DNA of 64,000 nucleotides from Tatumella ptyseos (GTDB lineage Bacteria > Pseudomonadota > Gammaproteobacteria > Enterobacterales > Enterobacteriaceae). Position numbers and translations under genes: made by a program. Numbering within the stretch: position 1 is the first letter of the stretch; each line of letters starts with the position of its first letter. Below the pieces are notes generated by a model that was not told the DNA's origin, ran no database searches, and saw only the letters and a program-made list of their open reading frames with translations. The stretch spans positions 1,488,001-1,552,000 of the forward strand of contig NZ_CP130649.1 in the NCBI RefSeq assembly GCF_030552895.1, in the 5' to 3' direction. Positions 37,408 to 47,996 of this stretch are shown here, piece by piece.

Positions 37408-38458
37408 CGACACTGGCACGGCAACCGGTAGGGACTAGATTCGTCAGGCTGAACTGGCTACGGTGTAATTGACAGATACGCTGTACAATATTCAACCCCA
37501 AGCCGATACCATCGTATCGACGATCCATTCGGACAAAAGCTTTATTGAGTTCAGTTGCCTTGTTGAGATCTATACCGGGTCCTTGATCATCAATCTCAAT
37601 AACAATACGTTGCTGCTGAGAGGTAACCCTTAAAGTAATTACCGACGCTTCAGGGCTGTAACGGTGAGCATTTTGGATAAGGTTTTGTATTACCATCTGC
37701 AACAGGGTGATATCTCCCCGCACTTGAGGTGTATTATCTGGAAGCTCCACTTTTAAAGATTGATGTCGTTGGGCCAATTGGCGTTGAAATTCGGGCAACA
37801 TAGGTACTATAACCGCCGCCACTATATCGAAATACTGATAGCTGCCGGCGGCAAAAGACTGGCCAACCCGAGCCAGTTTAAGTAATTGAGCAACACTTTC
37901 GGTCATTTGATCTAATCGCAACAGCAAATCTTCTAAGTTGAGTTGATGCTTCTTCTCGATCAATTGCAGATGCAATCGTAGCCCGGCCAGGGGAGTGCGC
38001 AGTTCGTGAGCTACGTCAGCGGTGAAAAGTCTTTCTCGTTCTAAGGTAACGGTCAGTCTTGCCATCATAGTATTGATGGCCTCAACGACGGCGCTAATCT
38101 CAGTATACTCACTGATTGCGGAGAGCGGTTCGAGATTTTCTTCCGAACGCTGAGTTAACGCATTACTTAAATCGGCTAAGGGTTTGGTGACTCGTCTGAT
38201 GGCATTGAAACAGAGTAGTAAGCAAGCAATGATAATCAGTAGCGAGGGGACGGCTAGACTTGCCACCGCTTCATGCACCTCTTTCTCATAGTGGCGATGA
38301 CGGTCGTGATGATTGATAGCACTTTGCACCAAGATTGTCACTTGTTCACGGCTTTCGTGCCACAGCCAGAGTATGCTAACCACCTGGCAAATCACGATGA
38401 TTGACCCCACCGTCAGCATAAGTTTCCAACGTAAGGTAGTCGGGGTGAAGGATTTCAC
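37394..38458 (-). CDS. basS: Two-component sensor histidine kinase BasS/PmrB
   Basis: The membrane sensor of the PmrAB system, responding to ferric iron, mild acid and other cues and phosphorylating BasR. The 354-residue product has two membrane helices (about 13-30 and 68-85), a short periplasmic loop with an acidic Y-E-K-E-V-H-E segment (ExxE iron-binding type), a HAMP domain, the H-box V-A-H-E-L-R-T-P-L (about 151-159) and N, G1 and G2 boxes ([21 protein letters not shown]). It overlaps basR by four bases. Confidence 0.94.
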   Translation of the reverse strand: MKSFTPTTLRWKLMLTVGSIIVICQVVSILWLWHESREQVTILVQSAINHHDRHRHYEKEVHEAVASLAVPSLLIIIACLLLCFNAIRRVTKPLADLSNALTQRSEENLEPLSAISEYTEISAVVEAINTMMARLTVTLERERLFTADVAHELRTPLAGLRLHLQLIEKKHQLNLEDLLLRLDQMTESVAQLLKLARVGQSFAAGSYQYFDIVAAVIVPMLPEFQRQLAQRHQSLKVELPDNTPQVRGDITLLQMVIQNLIQNAHRYSPEASVITLRVTSQQQRIVIEIDDQGPGIDLNKATELNKAFVRMDRRYDGIGLGLNIVQRICQLHRSQFSLTNLVPTGCRASVVIPQ

Positions 38459-39123
38459 AATATCTCCTGTGTCCTTATGGAATACCCAAAACCTCGTAGG
38501 GTTTGAATACGCTGTTTGCCAATTTTATCCCGTAAATTATGGATATGGACTTCAAGAGAATTAGTAGAGGGTTCGTTATCCCAGCTGTAAATATCACTAT
38601 AAAGCACATCGCGATGGACAGGTTGATTCACCTTCAGCATCAACCGCAATAAAATGGCATATTCTTTCGGGGTTAATTCGAGTAGTTGTTCCGCTAGAAA
38701 AGCTTGCCTATGACCTATATCAATAGTGAGATCATCGACTTCAAGTCGATTATCCGATTGTTGATGAAAACGACGGATTAATGCTCGACTCCGTGCCAAC
38801 AGTTCTTCCAGTGCGAAGGGTTTGATAAGGTAATCATCAGCGCCACTATCCAGCCCCACAATACGATCTTCTAAGGTATCTCGAGCGGTCAGGATGATAG
38901 TGGGAAGTGTATTTTTTTGTCTTCGTAAACGCTTCAAAAAGGTTAAGCCATCCCCATCCGGAAGCCCAAGATCCAGTAGGAGTAAACTGTAAGATGATGT
39001 CTCCAAAAATTGTTCGGCACCCTTTATGCCATTTACGGCATCGCACAGGTAGTTTTCGCTTTGCATGGCCAGTAACATCCCCTGCTGGAGCAGGGGATCA
39101 TCTTCGATGATTAAGACTCTCAC
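38455..39123 (-). CDS. basR: Two-component response regulator BasR/PmrA
   Basis: An OmpR-type response regulator of 222 residues. The receiver domain has the acidic pair E-D-D (7-9), the phosphoacceptor D51 in L-L-L-D-L-G-L-P-D and K-P-F at about 101-103; the winged-helix domain ends in R-G-F-G-Y. It is close to E. coli BasR through the conserved [18 protein letters not shown]. It binds PmrA boxes of the type CTTAA(G/T)-N5-CTTAA(G/T), one of which lies before eptA. Four-base overlaps link it to eptA and basS. Confidence 0.96.
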   Translation of the reverse strand: MRVLIIEDDPLLQQGMLLAMQSENYLCDAVNGIKGAEQFLETSSYSLLLLDLGLPDGDGLTFLKRLRRQKNTLPTIILTARDTLEDRIVGLDSGADDYLIKPFALEELLARSRALIRRFHQQSDNRLEVDDLTIDIGHRQAFLAEQLLELTPKEYAILLRLMLKVNQPVHRDVLYSDIYSWDNEPSTNSLEVHIHNLRDKIGKQRIQTLRGFGYSIRTQEIL

Positions 39124-40751
39124 GCTTTACCTCGACAGTGGGTAAGTAAATCGAGTTGGGGTTGGTATTCCTGGGTTTGGACACCAAACAACCCTAAAAT
39201 TGTCGGGAACAAATTATCTTGTGAGGTTTGCATAAGTTTAGCCTGATCAACCATACATTTCTGATCGACAGCATAACGTTGCTGATAGTCTGGGGAAAGC
39301 CAAATTAATAATGGCACATGTTTCTGCTGAATCGGTGCAATCATGTAAGGCAGTCCATGCAAATAAACGCCATCTTCGCCCAACGATTCGCCATGATCTG
39401 ATAAATAGACTAAATTAGTGGTAAAACGTTGTGAATTTGCTTGGAGAAGATGAATACCTTGATCAACCATCGCATCCATGTAACGAATAGTATTGTCGTA
39501 GGTATTCACCAGCTGTGCGGTAGAACAGTGTTGTACCTCATTAGTATCACAGGTCGGAGTATAATATTTAAAGGAATCTGGGTAGCGGTGATTATAGGTT
39601 GGTCCGTGGCTACCAATAGTATGCAACACGATTAACGTATTACCGTTTTGTTTATCAATATAACTCTGTAAGTTATGAAACAGCAGTTGGTCATAACATT
39701 CGCCATCGATACACATACCAGGTAGATTCTGCGAGGTCATCTCTTCGGTTGGAACTCTGATACAAGCGCCCTTACAGCCGCCATCGTTTTCACGCCATAG
39801 CACGTTGATGCCAGCACGCTGTACAATATCCAGCAGTCCCTCACGATGATTTGCGAGTTCATCATTATAGTGGTCGTGGCCCATTCCCGAAAACATACAG
39901 GGCACTGACACGGCAGTCGACGTACCACAAGACATAGTGTTTGGGTAATAAATCACTTTATCTTTAGCTAAAAGAGGCGTTGTTTGCCGTGAATATCCCG
40001 CAAGTCCAACATCTTGCGCACGCGTTGTCTCGCCCACTATGAGTATGGTTAACGTCGGCTTACCTGTTAAGTGGGTAGAGAGTTGGTGAGCGTCTTCCCC
40101 AAAACGGATTAAAGGGAGATTCGCCGTCCGCTCGTGTTTATACCAAGATAACGCTGCCGCGATACCATTTGATGGGCTTAGATAGGTAATCAATTCGCGA
40201 TTATTACGAAACAGCGAAGCATAATCTTTATAGAAACTGTTTGAAATTAAATAGGTTCCGGCTGCGGAGACTAACAATGCGATTAATGCCCAGCTGATGC
40301 GCCGCAGAAACGGTTGGCGTGTCAAACGCCGTACGATGAACAATACGATAATTGGGATAATGGCGGTCACAATAAAATAGCCAACCATCTGCGGCGTTAC
40401 CAACGCGAAACTCTCTGCCGCGGTGGTATTCGCCATATTTGCGACCATCGATCTATCGACAATAATTCTGTAACTACTCATAAAATATTGGGCGCTACTC
40501 GCGAGCAAGATAAACAGTACCGCGATAGGAAAAGCCAGCCAAACCACTTCGGCCAACATTAATAGGCTAAATAATACAAAAAAGGAGACCCAGGGCATGC
40601 TTAGCAAGAAAAGCCAGGTATGACTGTTAGTTGGGTGAACAAGCCGATAAGCCTGTTCGAAATAAGGAATATTTAAACACAACGTGATGGCAGCTGCCGT
40701 CAACGCATTGATTACGGGGTGCGTTAAGCGTGTGGTGAACCAACTCTTCAT
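39120..40751 (-). CDS. eptA: Lipid A phosphoethanolamine transferase EptA
   Basis: EptA (PmrC) moves phosphoethanolamine from phosphatidylethanolamine to lipid A phosphates on the outer face of the inner membrane, giving resistance to polymyxin and cationic peptides. The 543-residue protein has five N-terminal membrane helices (about residues 10-170) and a periplasmic sulfatase-like domain with the nucleophile Thr in I-V-G-E-T-T-R-A-Q (about 237-245), metal-site segments D-H-G-E-S-L-G-E (about 456-463) and S-H-G-P. First gene of eptA-basR-basS, under a PmrA box. Confidence 0.96.
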   Translation of the reverse strand: MKSWFTTRLTHPVINALTAAAITLCLNIPYFEQAYRLVHPTNSHTWLFLLSMPWVSFFVLFSLLMLAEVVWLAFPIAVLFILLASSAQYFMSSYRIIVDRSMVANMANTTAAESFALVTPQMVGYFIVTAIIPIIVLFIVRRLTRQPFLRRISWALIALLVSAAGTYLISNSFYKDYASLFRNNRELITYLSPSNGIAAALSWYKHERTANLPLIRFGEDAHQLSTHLTGKPTLTILIVGETTRAQDVGLAGYSRQTTPLLAKDKVIYYPNTMSCGTSTAVSVPCMFSGMGHDHYNDELANHREGLLDIVQRAGINVLWRENDGGCKGACIRVPTEEMTSQNLPGMCIDGECYDQLLFHNLQSYIDKQNGNTLIVLHTIGSHGPTYNHRYPDSFKYYTPTCDTNEVQHCSTAQLVNTYDNTIRYMDAMVDQGIHLLQANSQRFTTNLVYLSDHGESLGEDGVYLHGLPYMIAPIQQKHVPLLIWLSPDYQQRYAVDQKCMVDQAKLMQTSQDNLFPTILGLFGVQTQEYQPQLDLLTHCRGKA

Positions 40752-40799
40752 AGCTGAAATCCGGACTTATCATCGAAAGCTGGATTATCGCTGATTGAC

Positions 40800-40816
40800 C
40801 TTAAGATAATCTTAAG
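40800..40816. promoter_or_regulatory. PmrA (BasR) box shared by eptA and the divergent gene
   Basis: CTTAAG-ATAAT-CTTAAG is a perfect PmrA box (two hexamers with a 5-base spacer) and reads the same on both strands. Toward eptA a GATAAT -10 follows at 40789-40784; toward the divergent gene a consensus TATAAT lies at 40831-40836, 14 bases after the box, with no other good -35. Both promoters are therefore placed for activation by BasR. Confidence 0.85.
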
Positions 40817-40864
40817 CCACGCCTAAGGTCTATAATTATGACACGTTATTGAAAGGAGAGAGAC

Positions 40865-41680
40865 ATGTCATTCATGAGATCCAATCCGCGTTTTCTGAAC
40901 ACCGTTCTGCTCGGGGGGACTTTTACGCAGAAACTTAATGCTATTGCAAAAGCTGGATTTGATGGGGTTGAAGTATGGCAACAAGATGCTGAAAAAGCGG
41001 TAGCTGAAACGCAACAACAGCTAGATGCCTTATCGCTTACACCTACTGATTATCAGGTATTAATAGACTTCGATGGGGCCGTAGGTAACAAGCGTGATGA
41101 GAAACGCCGTGAAGCCTTGACCATGTTAGCGACGGCACACGCGATAGGGAGCCCGATGATTTTGGTGGCGGCGAATACTGCAGAGTGTGACAAGCAAAAT
41201 ATTATTAAGGATATTAAGTGGCTCTGCCAGCAAGCGAGTGAGCGGGGGTTACGGGTAGCATATGAAGCAATGTCATGGAGTACCGAGATTGACCAGTGTG
41301 ATAAAGCTTGGCAGATTATTCAGCAGGTTGATGAGGAGAATCTCGGATTAGTTATTGACGCCTTCCATATCTTTGCCTTGCGCAGGACACTTCAAGACCT
41401 GAAAGACATTCCGGTGAAGAAAATCTTCTTGGTTCAGTTATCCGACATTGAGATGCCGCAAGACACTAATAAGCTTAAACAGATCGCGCGGCATCAGCGC
41501 ATGTTGCCGGGTGAGGGTAACTTCCCGTTAACGGAATTAGTCGTCTACCTAGATGAACTTGGCTATTCGGGTCCGATTGGGTTAGAAGTATTTAATGATC
41601 ACGCTGCTGAGCAGAATTGCTTAGACGTTGCACAACGTGCCAAAGAGGCGTTAGAAAAAATATTGCTCAAGGGCAGTTAA
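40865..41680 (+). CDS. Xylose-isomerase-like TIM-barrel enzyme
   Basis: A 271-residue cytoplasmic protein of the sugar phosphate isomerase/epimerase (AP endonuclease 2) superfamily. Metal-site acidic residues and histidines are seen in V-A-Y-E-A-M-S-W (about 134-141), L-V-I-D-A-F-H (about 162-168), V-Q-L-S-D and P-G-E-G ... L-E-V-F-N-D (about 213-240). The last segments, including G-L-E-V-F-N-D, resemble 3-dehydroshikimate dehydratases of the QuiC type, but the substrate cannot be fixed. A strong AAGGAG precedes the ATG. It shares a PmrA box with eptA, so it may be co-induced with lipid A modification. Confidence 0.82.
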   Translation: MSFMRSNPRFLNTVLLGGTFTQKLNAIAKAGFDGVEVWQQDAEKAVAETQQQLDALSLTPTDYQVLIDFDGAVGNKRDEKRREALTMLATAHAIGSPMILVAANTAECDKQNIIKDIKWLCQQASERGLRVAYEAMSWSTEIDQCDKAWQIIQQVDEENLGLVIDAFHIFALRRTLQDLKDIPVKKIFLVQLSDIEMPQDTNKLKQIARHQRMLPGEGNFPLTELVVYLDELGYSGPIGLEVFNDHAAEQNCLDVAQRAKEALEKILLKGS

Positions 41681-41710
41681 GTTTCTACAGGGTAGAAAAA
41701 GGATCTTTGT

Positions 41711-41734
41711 AAAAAAAGCCCCGCTGTGCGGGGC
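41711..41734 (-). terminator. Rho-independent terminator of katA
   Basis: GCCCCGC / GCGGGGC stem over TGT (41718-41734); on the minus strand it is followed by seven T (complement of 41711-41717). It lies 11 bases after the catalase stop and may also serve the convergent TIM-barrel gene. Confidence 0.92.
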
Positions 41735-41744
41735 GTTATCTCAA

Positions 41745-43202
41745 CTATTGAGAGGACTTCACCTTATCGGCGATACGGTCACCAATAGTTTGGTCGATGG
41801 CGCGCCAGTAGTTGAAGGCACGAGAGAGCACCGGCTCTTTCACACCATTAAGCAAATGACCTGCAACATTATTCACTAAACGATCACGGCCGGCATCGTC
41901 CAGTACTTGGTTAACCAGAGCGTTCGCTTGCCCATAATCGTCATCTTCTGCATGTAAAGAGTAGGGCGCACGGAGTTGTTCACCCTGTGCAGACCAGGTG
42001 GAGTCGGTAGGGTAACGCTCCCCGTCCGCAGCCGGGCCACCTTTACTGTTCGGGGCATAGACCGGGTCACTTACCGGTTGCATACGCATCGCACCGTCTT
42101 TACTGTAGCTATTAACCGGACAACGCGGGCTGTTAACCGGAATTTGCTTGTAATTTACGCCTAACCGCGCACGGTGAGCATCGGCATAGGCAAAGATACG
42201 ACCCATCAGCATTTTATCTGGGCTGAGGCCAATACCGGGCACTAAGTTATTGGGTTCGAACGCGGCCTGTTCGATCTGTGCATGGTTGTCGGTAGGATTC
42301 TGATTTAAAGTAAGTTTACCTACCTTGATCAGCGGATAATCTTTATGCGGCCATACTTTGGTTAAGTCGAATGGGTTAAAGCGATAATCATCAGCATCAG
42401 CGAACGGCATAATTTGCATATACAGCGTCCAGCTGGGGTTGTTGCCCTCGGAAATCGCGTTATACAGGTCACGAACATGGAAGTCGCCATCTGCTCCGGC
42501 TAACTTATCGGCTTCATCTTGAGTCAGGCATTCGACCCCTTGATCCGTTTTGAAGTGATATTTCACCCAGAACTTCTCGCCTTCAGCGTTGACCCACATA
42601 TAAGTGTGGCTAGAGTAGCCATTCATATGGCGCCAGCTTTTCGGAATGCCGCGGTCGCTCATTAGCCACGTGACTTGGTGAGCGGATTCAGGGGATAAGG
42701 TCCAGAAGTCCCATTGCATATCATTATCGCGTAGATTGTTATCGGCGCGACGCTTTTGCGAACGAATAAAATGCTGGAATTTCATCGGGTCACGTACGAA
42801 AAAGACCGGCGTATTGTTGCCGACCATATCGTAGTTCCCTTCGGTGGTGTAAAACTTGATCGAAAAACCCCGTGGATCACGCCAAGTGTCTGGGCTACCG
42901 CGTTCACCTGCTACCGTTGAAAAACGCATAAGTACGTCAGTTTTAACGCCAGGTTGGAAGAGGGCAGCTTTAGTGTATTGACTTACATCTTCTGTAACTT
43001 CGAAATGGCCAAACGCGCCGCTACCCTTGGCATGGGGCTGACGCTCTGGAATCCGCTCACGGTTAAAATTCGCCATTTGCTCGATAAGATAATGGTCGTG
43101 CAAAACAATTGGACCATCAGGGCCAACAGTTAAAGAGTGTTCGTCACTTGCAACGGGAATTCCAGCATCGGTGGTTGTTATGTTTCTTTTTTGATCGCTC
43201 AT
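41745..43202 (-). CDS. katA: Small-subunit monofunctional haem catalase
   Basis: A clade-3-type catalase of 485 residues that breaks down hydrogen peroxide. Distal His is in the segment [12 protein letters not shown] (about residue 54), distal Asn in the P-V-F-F-V-R-D-P region, and the proximal haem ligand Tyr in [14 protein letters not shown] (about 334). It differs from E. coli KatE (large) and KatG. The start at 43202 is preferred over 43214, because GAGGG lies six bases before it. Divergent from an MFS gene; no OxyR site could be defined. Confidence 0.95.
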   Translation of the reverse strand: MSDQKRNITTTDAGIPVASDEHSLTVGPDGPIVLHDHYLIEQMANFNRERIPERQPHAKGSGAFGHFEVTEDVSQYTKAALFQPGVKTDVLMRFSTVAGERGSPDTWRDPRGFSIKFYTTEGNYDMVGNNTPVFFVRDPMKFQHFIRSQKRRADNNLRDNDMQWDFWTLSPESAHQVTWLMSDRGIPKSWRHMNGYSSHTYMWVNAEGEKFWVKYHFKTDQGVECLTQDEADKLAGADGDFHVRDLYNAISEGNNPSWTLYMQIMPFADADDYRFNPFDLTKVWPHKDYPLIKVGKLTLNQNPTDNHAQIEQAAFEPNNLVPGIGLSPDKMLMGRIFAYADAHRARLGVNYKQIPVNSPRCPVNSYSKDGAMRMQPVSDPVYAPNSKGGPAADGERYPTDSTWSAQGEQLRAPYSLHAEDDDYGQANALVNQVLDDAGRDRLVNNVAGHLLNGVKEPVLSRAFNYWRAIDQTIGDRIADKVKSSQ

Positions 43203-43376
43203 CACTACCCTCATGATTTTTTATTTTTTACATTGCTCACTTTAAGCGTAGACAAAAATCCGCCGACAAGACATTTTATTTCACCTTTCACTGCGATAAG
43301 TGTTATCAATGGTAAGGCAAAGTTCGTGATATGCTAAGCATCCTTATTATCAGTACGCTTAGCTTGGAGCTAATTC

Positions 43377-44606
43377 TTGAATCCTGCAGCCTCCCAATCC
43401 TCCCCATTTAGTCACAGCGGCTTTCGGCATTACCTGATCGCACAAACCTGTTCATCGCTGAGTTTTCAAATCGTTTCCTTGGCTGTCAGTTGGCAAATCT
43501 ATGCCATCACCCACAGCGCCTTTATGTTGGGGATGATTGGTCTAATGCAATTTTTACCCTCGGTGTTATTAGCGCTACCGGCAGGTCATCTTGCCGATCA
43601 ATATAATCGCAAAACATTGATTGTTGTTGGGCAAGTGGTCGAGTGTTTCGCAGTAGTGGGGCTCATTGTATTACCGTTGATGTCTTGGCTCTCTACCCCA
43701 GCGCTATTAGGTTTAGTAGCGCTATTCTCCATTGCGAAAGCAGTGGAAGGTCCAGCCAATACTTCGTTATTACCTGCGCTGTTACCGCCTGAACTACTCT
43801 CAAAAGCCATGGCGACTAACCAAGTTTTTCGTGAGGCGATGGTCATTGCAGGACCCATGATTGGGGGCCTTCTATATGTCTATTCACCACAAGCCGCATA
43901 CGGGGTCGCTGCGTTGGCTTATTTAATTGCCTTGGTAATGATTGCGACCGTCCGCTATGTTCCTGTTGCCTTAACACGTCTGCCCATGACGATGAAAAAT
44001 CTCTTTGCTGGATTACATTTTATCTTTGAGCGGAAAGATGTTTTGGGCGTGATTTCGTTAGATCTTTTCGCGGTGTTACTCGGTGGTGTCACGGCATTAT
44101 TACCGATTTTCGCACAAGATATTTTGCATACCGGCCCTTGGGGACTCGGGGCGCTGCGCGCAGCACCCTCTGTGGGAGCTTTATTGACCGGCATCTGGGT
44201 CAGCCGTCGCGTATTTACCCGCCATACTGGGTTAATCATGTTTGGTTGTGTTGCCGGTTTCGGGGTTGCGACGCTTGTCTTCGCGCTATCTCACACTATT
44301 ATTTTATCGTTGATAGCACTGGTGGCACTCGGTGGTTTCGATATGGTGAGCATGGTGATAAGAGGGGCGATGGTTCAACTGGATACACCCGATGCTATGC
44401 GCGGCAGAGTCAACGCTGTCAATTCAATCTTTATCAATACATCCAATCAATTCGGCGAATTTGAGACAGGTGTGCTGGCGAGCATGTTAGGGACGGTTCC
44501 GGCAGCAGTCGTGGGGGGAGTGGGAACCTTGATCGTTGTCGCGGTTTGGATGAAGCTATTTCCAAGTTTACGTCGTCGTCAACAATTGACGCAGTCTATA
44601 GAATAA
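43377..44606 (+). CDS. MFS transporter (MFS_3/EntS-like)
   Basis: A 409-residue major facilitator with about twelve membrane segments. It belongs to the enterobactin exporter-like (MFS_3) group, judged from F-R-H-Y-L-I-A-Q-T near the N-terminus and the G-H-L-A-D-Q-Y-N-R-K motif A after helix 2 (about residues 70-79). The start codon is TTG at 43377: GGAG lies seven bases before it and no better start is found. The substrate is unknown; a siderophore exporter would be compatible with the iron genes 6 kb away, but this is speculation. Confidence 0.85.
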   Translation: MNPAASQSSPFSHSGFRHYLIAQTCSSLSFQIVSLAVSWQIYAITHSAFMLGMIGLMQFLPSVLLALPAGHLADQYNRKTLIVVGQVVECFAVVGLIVLPLMSWLSTPALLGLVALFSIAKAVEGPANTSLLPALLPPELLSKAMATNQVFREAMVIAGPMIGGLLYVYSPQAAYGVAALAYLIALVMIATVRYVPVALTRLPMTMKNLFAGLHFIFERKDVLGVISLDLFAVLLGGVTALLPIFAQDILHTGPWGLGALRAAPSVGALLTGIWVSRRVFTRHTGLIMFGCVAGFGVATLVFALSHTIILSLIALVALGGFDMVSMVIRGAMVQLDTPDAMRGRVNAVNSIFINTSNQFGEFETGVLASMLGTVPAAVVGGVGTLIVVAVWMKLFPSLRRRQQLTQSIE

Positions 44607-44611
44607 CGATA

Positions 44612-44641
44612 CTCCCTTCAGCTGTTAGGCTGAAGGGAGTT
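44612..44641. terminator. Bidirectional terminator between the MFS gene and mqo
   Basis: ACTCCCTTCAGC and GCTGAAGGGAGT form a 12-bp stem over TGTTAG between two convergent genes. Flanking T content is modest on both sides. Confidence 0.75.
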
Positions 44642-44646
44642 GTGGT

Positions 44647-46287
44647 TTACAGCGCCATATCTCGATTCGGGGTAGACGTCGTCGAGGCAGGAGCCGGAGT
44701 ACTTGTTGGCGTAGACATCTGAATACGCGGAGGAGGGGTTAACTGTAATACTTCAGCAGTGTGGTCCCAGACTTGTTGCGCTAAAGCTGGATCGTTATTG
44801 AGTTTCTGACCGTAACTCGGTACCACTTGTTTGATACGCGCTTGCCATTGCGGTGTTTTGACCTGTTGCGGGAACAGTTTCTCGATCACATTTAGCATGA
44901 TAGGTGCCGCAGTAGAGGCCCCCGGTGATGCACCCAGCAGCGCAGCAATGGTCTTCTGTTGGTCGGTGACAATCTCAGTACCGAGTTTCAAGACACCGCC
45001 TTTCTCAGCATCTTTTTTGACAATTTGCACGCGTTGACCCGCTTGCCATAGTTTCCAATCAGACTGTTTTGCTTCTGGGAAATACTCTTTCAAGGCGTTA
45101 AAACGGTCTTCATCAGATAACATAACTTGACCGATCAAGTATTTCACTAAGTCGAAGTTATCCACGCCAACATGCGCCATTGGCATGACATTATGGGTAG
45201 TGGTTGCACTAAACAGATCTAACAAGGAGCCGTTCTTCAAATATTTGGTTGAGAAAGTGGCGAAAGGTCCGAAAAGTACCACTTTTTTACCGTCTAAATA
45301 ACGGGTATCTAAGTGAGGAACAGACATTGGTGGGGCACCTACTGATGCTTGGCCGTAGACCTTAGCAGTATGCTGAGCAGTAATCGCTGGATTTTCGGTT
45401 ACCAAGAATGATCCCCCTACTGGGAATCCACCGTAGTTTTCAGCTTCTGGGATGCCGGTTTTTTGTAAGAGTTTCAGGGAAGCACCGCCAGCACCAATGA
45501 AGACATATTTAGCATGAATGCTGTGTTTCTCACCGGTGGAACGGTTCTCGACAGTCACTAACCAAGAGTTATCGTCTTCACGGGTAAACTCGGTCACTTG
45601 AGTAGAAAGCTCTAGGGTAAAGCCAGGTTGTTTCTGTAATGTGCGAACCAATTGACGCGTGATTTCGCCATAGTTTACGTCTGTACCGAGCGGGGTCCAA
45701 GTTGCCGCAACTTTCTGCGCCGGATCACGCCCCTCGATAATTAATGGCGCCCACTTCTTAATCTGCTGTTGATCGGTGGAGAACTGCATACCTTGGAAAA
45801 GAGGGCTTTTTTGCAGTGCTGCATAGCGACGCGTTAAATAGTCGACATTTTTATCGCCCCACACAAAACTCATATGTGGCGTAGAATTAATGAAGCTGCG
45901 TGGTTGTTGCAGGGTTCCTAATTGTACTTGAGACGCCCAAAACTGGCGGGAGATCATGAAAGCTTCGTTGATTTCGATCGCTTTAGTTATATCGATCGAT
46001 CCATCTTCACGTTGCGGCGTATAGTTCAACTCCATGTTAGCAGAGTGGCCCGTGCCAGCATTATTCCAGCCATTGGAAGACTCTTCTGCCACACCGTCTA
46101 AGCGCTCAACCATCGTCTGTTTCCATTCTGGTTGCAACTCGTGTAACCAGGTCCCTAACGATGCACTCATAATGCCACCACCGATGAGTAGAACATCGGT
46201 ATTTTCGGTACGTGCTTGTGCGGTATGAGTAAAGAGTGATGCGGCGATCAGCGATAAACTGAATACCGATTTTTTGAAGTGTTGCAT
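44647..46287 (-). CDS. mqo: Malate:quinone oxidoreductase
   Basis: Mqo is an FAD enzyme of the inner membrane that oxidises malate to oxaloacetate and passes electrons to quinone. The product from the Met at 46287 (546 residues) has a signal-like leader (M-Q-H-F-K-K-S ... T-A-Q-A), also seen in E. coli Mqo, then the dinucleotide motif [10 protein letters not shown] (about 33-42) and the family blocks [23 protein letters not shown] and [13 protein letters not shown]. The longer reading from 46314 has no family support. A possible ArcA site (TGTTAATAAC, 46349-46358) is upstream. Confidence 0.96.
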   Translation of the reverse strand: MQHFKKSVFSLSLIAASLFTHTAQARTENTDVLLIGGGIMSASLGTWLHELQPEWKQTMVERLDGVAEESSNGWNNAGTGHSANMELNYTPQREDGSIDITKAIEINEAFMISRQFWASQVQLGTLQQPRSFINSTPHMSFVWGDKNVDYLTRRYAALQKSPLFQGMQFSTDQQQIKKWAPLIIEGRDPAQKVAATWTPLGTDVNYGEITRQLVRTLQKQPGFTLELSTQVTEFTREDDNSWLVTVENRSTGEKHSIHAKYVFIGAGGASLKLLQKTGIPEAENYGGFPVGGSFLVTENPAITAQHTAKVYGQASVGAPPMSVPHLDTRYLDGKKVVLFGPFATFSTKYLKNGSLLDLFSATTTHNVMPMAHVGVDNFDLVKYLIGQVMLSDEDRFNALKEYFPEAKQSDWKLWQAGQRVQIVKKDAEKGGVLKLGTEIVTDQQKTIAALLGASPGASTAAPIMLNVIEKLFPQQVKTPQWQARIKQVVPSYGQKLNNDPALAQQVWDHTAEVLQLTPPPRIQMSTPTSTPAPASTTSTPNRDMAL

Positions 46288-46348
46288 AACTAACCCTGAT
46301 AAGAAACTAACCAATAGTGTGACCGATTTTAAACAATTTATTTATAAT

Positions 46349-46358
46349 TGTTAATAAC
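46349..46358. promoter_or_regulatory. Possible ArcA site upstream of mqo
   Basis: TGTTAATAAC resembles the ArcA-P core WGTTAATTAW (eight of ten). It lies 62 bases before the mqo start. E. coli mqo is repressed by ArcA, so the site is plausible, but a 10-base match in AT-rich DNA is weak. Confidence 0.3.
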
Positions 46359-46401
46359 CTTTAAACAATTTTTACCAAGTAATCCTAATCAAATCAGTGA
46401 T

Positions 46402-46426
46402 ATAACACTACTAAATGTAGTGTTAT
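46402..46426. repeat. Palindrome between mqo and the mdtG-like gene
   Basis: ATAACACTAC and GTAGTGTTAT are perfect 10-base inverted repeats with TAAAT between them. They lie 126 bases after the stop of the mdtG-like gene and 115 bases before mqo, with no T run, so this is an operator or a processing hairpin rather than a classic terminator. The rest of the 265-base gap is AT-rich with nothing else clear. Confidence 0.6.
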
Positions 46427-46552
46427 TCTGAGAGAAACGTCGCAATACTCACAATAAAAAAATAAAGAATAGTTGAGCTTTTAATTAAAATTAACTTACT
46501 GAAATCGGTACCTAACAAGTATTTTTCTGCTTTTAGGCCAATGTTATAAATA

Positions 46553-47758
46553 TTATTCACATGACTTCGGTATAGGAGTACGTCTCAACACTTGGTAAAA
46601 TACGGCAACATTCATTAGCATTATCAACGCCGAGAAAGTGAAGACCCATTCCATTCCGAATAAAGATGAAGTGACCGCGCCAAGCATCGGACCAAAAACA
46701 TTCCCTAAGTTCATAAAAGATTGATTATAACCAAATAAGCGTCCCGATACGGCAGTAGAGGAACAGGCTATGATTAAGGACTGAATCGCAGGAAACATCG
46801 CGCCATCGGCAAAGCCAATCAATAATCTGGTGAGAGAAAATTGCCACACTGTTGCCACCCAAGTGGTCGCCAGTAAGAATAGGGTGAAGAGTAATGAAGC
46901 GATAACAATCACCCATTGAGCGCCATATTTATCACTGATCCTTCCCCATAAAGGTGCAGTAATCAATGCAGAAAACCCGGGTAAGGCTGCAATAAATCCA
47001 CTCATAAAAGCTAAGTTATCGCGACTAGGGGCTAAATGCTCTACGTAGAGATACAGTATGGGATTGACAGAACCATTACAGAGTTGCACAACGAGGGTGG
47101 AGCAGAGTAAACAGAGAATTAATGGTTTAGCCGGCAGTGTCGACCAAAATCCTTGAGCACCCGTTACATGGCGTTTAGGTAGCGTATCCCTAGGAGACTC
47201 TTTTACCAAGAATAGCGTAACAAAAGTACTCACCACCAAAAGTCCGGTTGTGACGAAAAATACGGGTCGCAGACCAATATGATCCGCTAAGTATCCTCCA
47301 AGTAGTGGGCCGCAAAGAAATCCACTAATTTGTGCCGTCGATAACATACTTAAGGCAAATCCACTACGGCCCTTGGGTGCTTGGCTAGCAATTAAGGCCA
47401 TTGCATTAGGTATATAACCAGAAGCTAGTCCCATGATGCCGCGAAACAGACACAGCTGCCACACAGATTGCGCTAACCCTTGGCAAACGATAGCAATAGC
47501 CATTCCCACTGCGGCACGAATAAGCATCAGTTTACGGCCGCGCTTATCCGCTAATTTCCCCCAGAGTGGTGAAACGATTGCTGAGACTAAAAAAGTCATA
47601 CTGAAGGCGACGCCAGACCACAGAGTGAGCTGCGCTGTGGTGTAGTGCCCCAGTTGCGAAATATAGAGCGGAAGAAAAGGGAGTAACTGACTGGTACCGA
47701 GTCCAGTGATGAAACATCCCAGCCATAGTGAAACTAGATTTTTCTGCCAAGGGGTCAT
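46553..47758 (-). CDS. mdtG: MdtG-like MFS multidrug efflux transporter
   Basis: A 401-residue drug:proton antiporter of the inner membrane with about twelve helices. The sequence follows E. coli MdtG (408) in L-V-S/A-x-W-L-G-C-F-I/L-T-G, the motif A stretch G-K-L-A-D-K-R-G-R-K (about 66-75), R-P-V-F-F-V/I-T and the helix with G-A-A/D-G-A-M/L-F/L-P-A-I/V-Q. E. coli MdtG gives resistance to fosfomycin and deoxycholate, and belongs to the mar/sox/rob regulon; a MarA-like activator is encoded at 22411. Orthology is likely but not proven. Confidence 0.75.
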   Translation of the reverse strand: MTPWQKNLVSLWLGCFITGLGTSQLLPFLPLYISQLGHYTTAQLTLWSGVAFSMTFLVSAIVSPLWGKLADKRGRKLMLIRAAVGMAIAIVCQGLAQSVWQLCLFRGIMGLASGYIPNAMALIASQAPKGRSGFALSMLSTAQISGFLCGPLLGGYLADHIGLRPVFFVTTGLLVVSTFVTLFLVKESPRDTLPKRHVTGAQGFWSTLPAKPLILCLLCSTLVVQLCNGSVNPILYLYVEHLAPSRDNLAFMSGFIAALPGFSALITAPLWGRISDKYGAQWVIVIASLLFTLFLLATTWVATVWQFSLTRLLIGFADGAMFPAIQSLIIACSSTAVSGRLFGYNQSFMNLGNVFGPMLGAVTSSLFGMEWVFTFSALIMLMNVAVFYQVLRRTPIPKSCE

Positions 47759-47843
47759 GAGGCTGCCATTATCAGAGCAAACAGTAAATTTCTTATTGAA
47801 GGACTAGGGTATAGCAGCTTGGCTAACTTTTCATTAGCCAAAA

Positions 47844-47857
47844 ATGATCTTTATCAA
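47844..47857. promoter_or_regulatory. Possible FNR/CRP-type site upstream of the oprB-like gene
   Basis: ATGATCTTTATCAA matches the FNR consensus TTGAT-N4-ATCAA in nine of ten positions. It lies 140 bases before the porin ATG and 86 bases before the divergent mdtG-like gene. Confidence 0.35.
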
Positions 47858-47996
47858 ATGTACGAGAGAGAGGTGTGATTACTTATTGCTATGGTTCACC
47901 CATTTCGATAAAAGAGATTTGTCAGGTTGTATTCAAGCGGGTGGGAAAAACCCGAATCACTTTACAGAGAGTCCATGATGGACTTGGAGAAAATGC

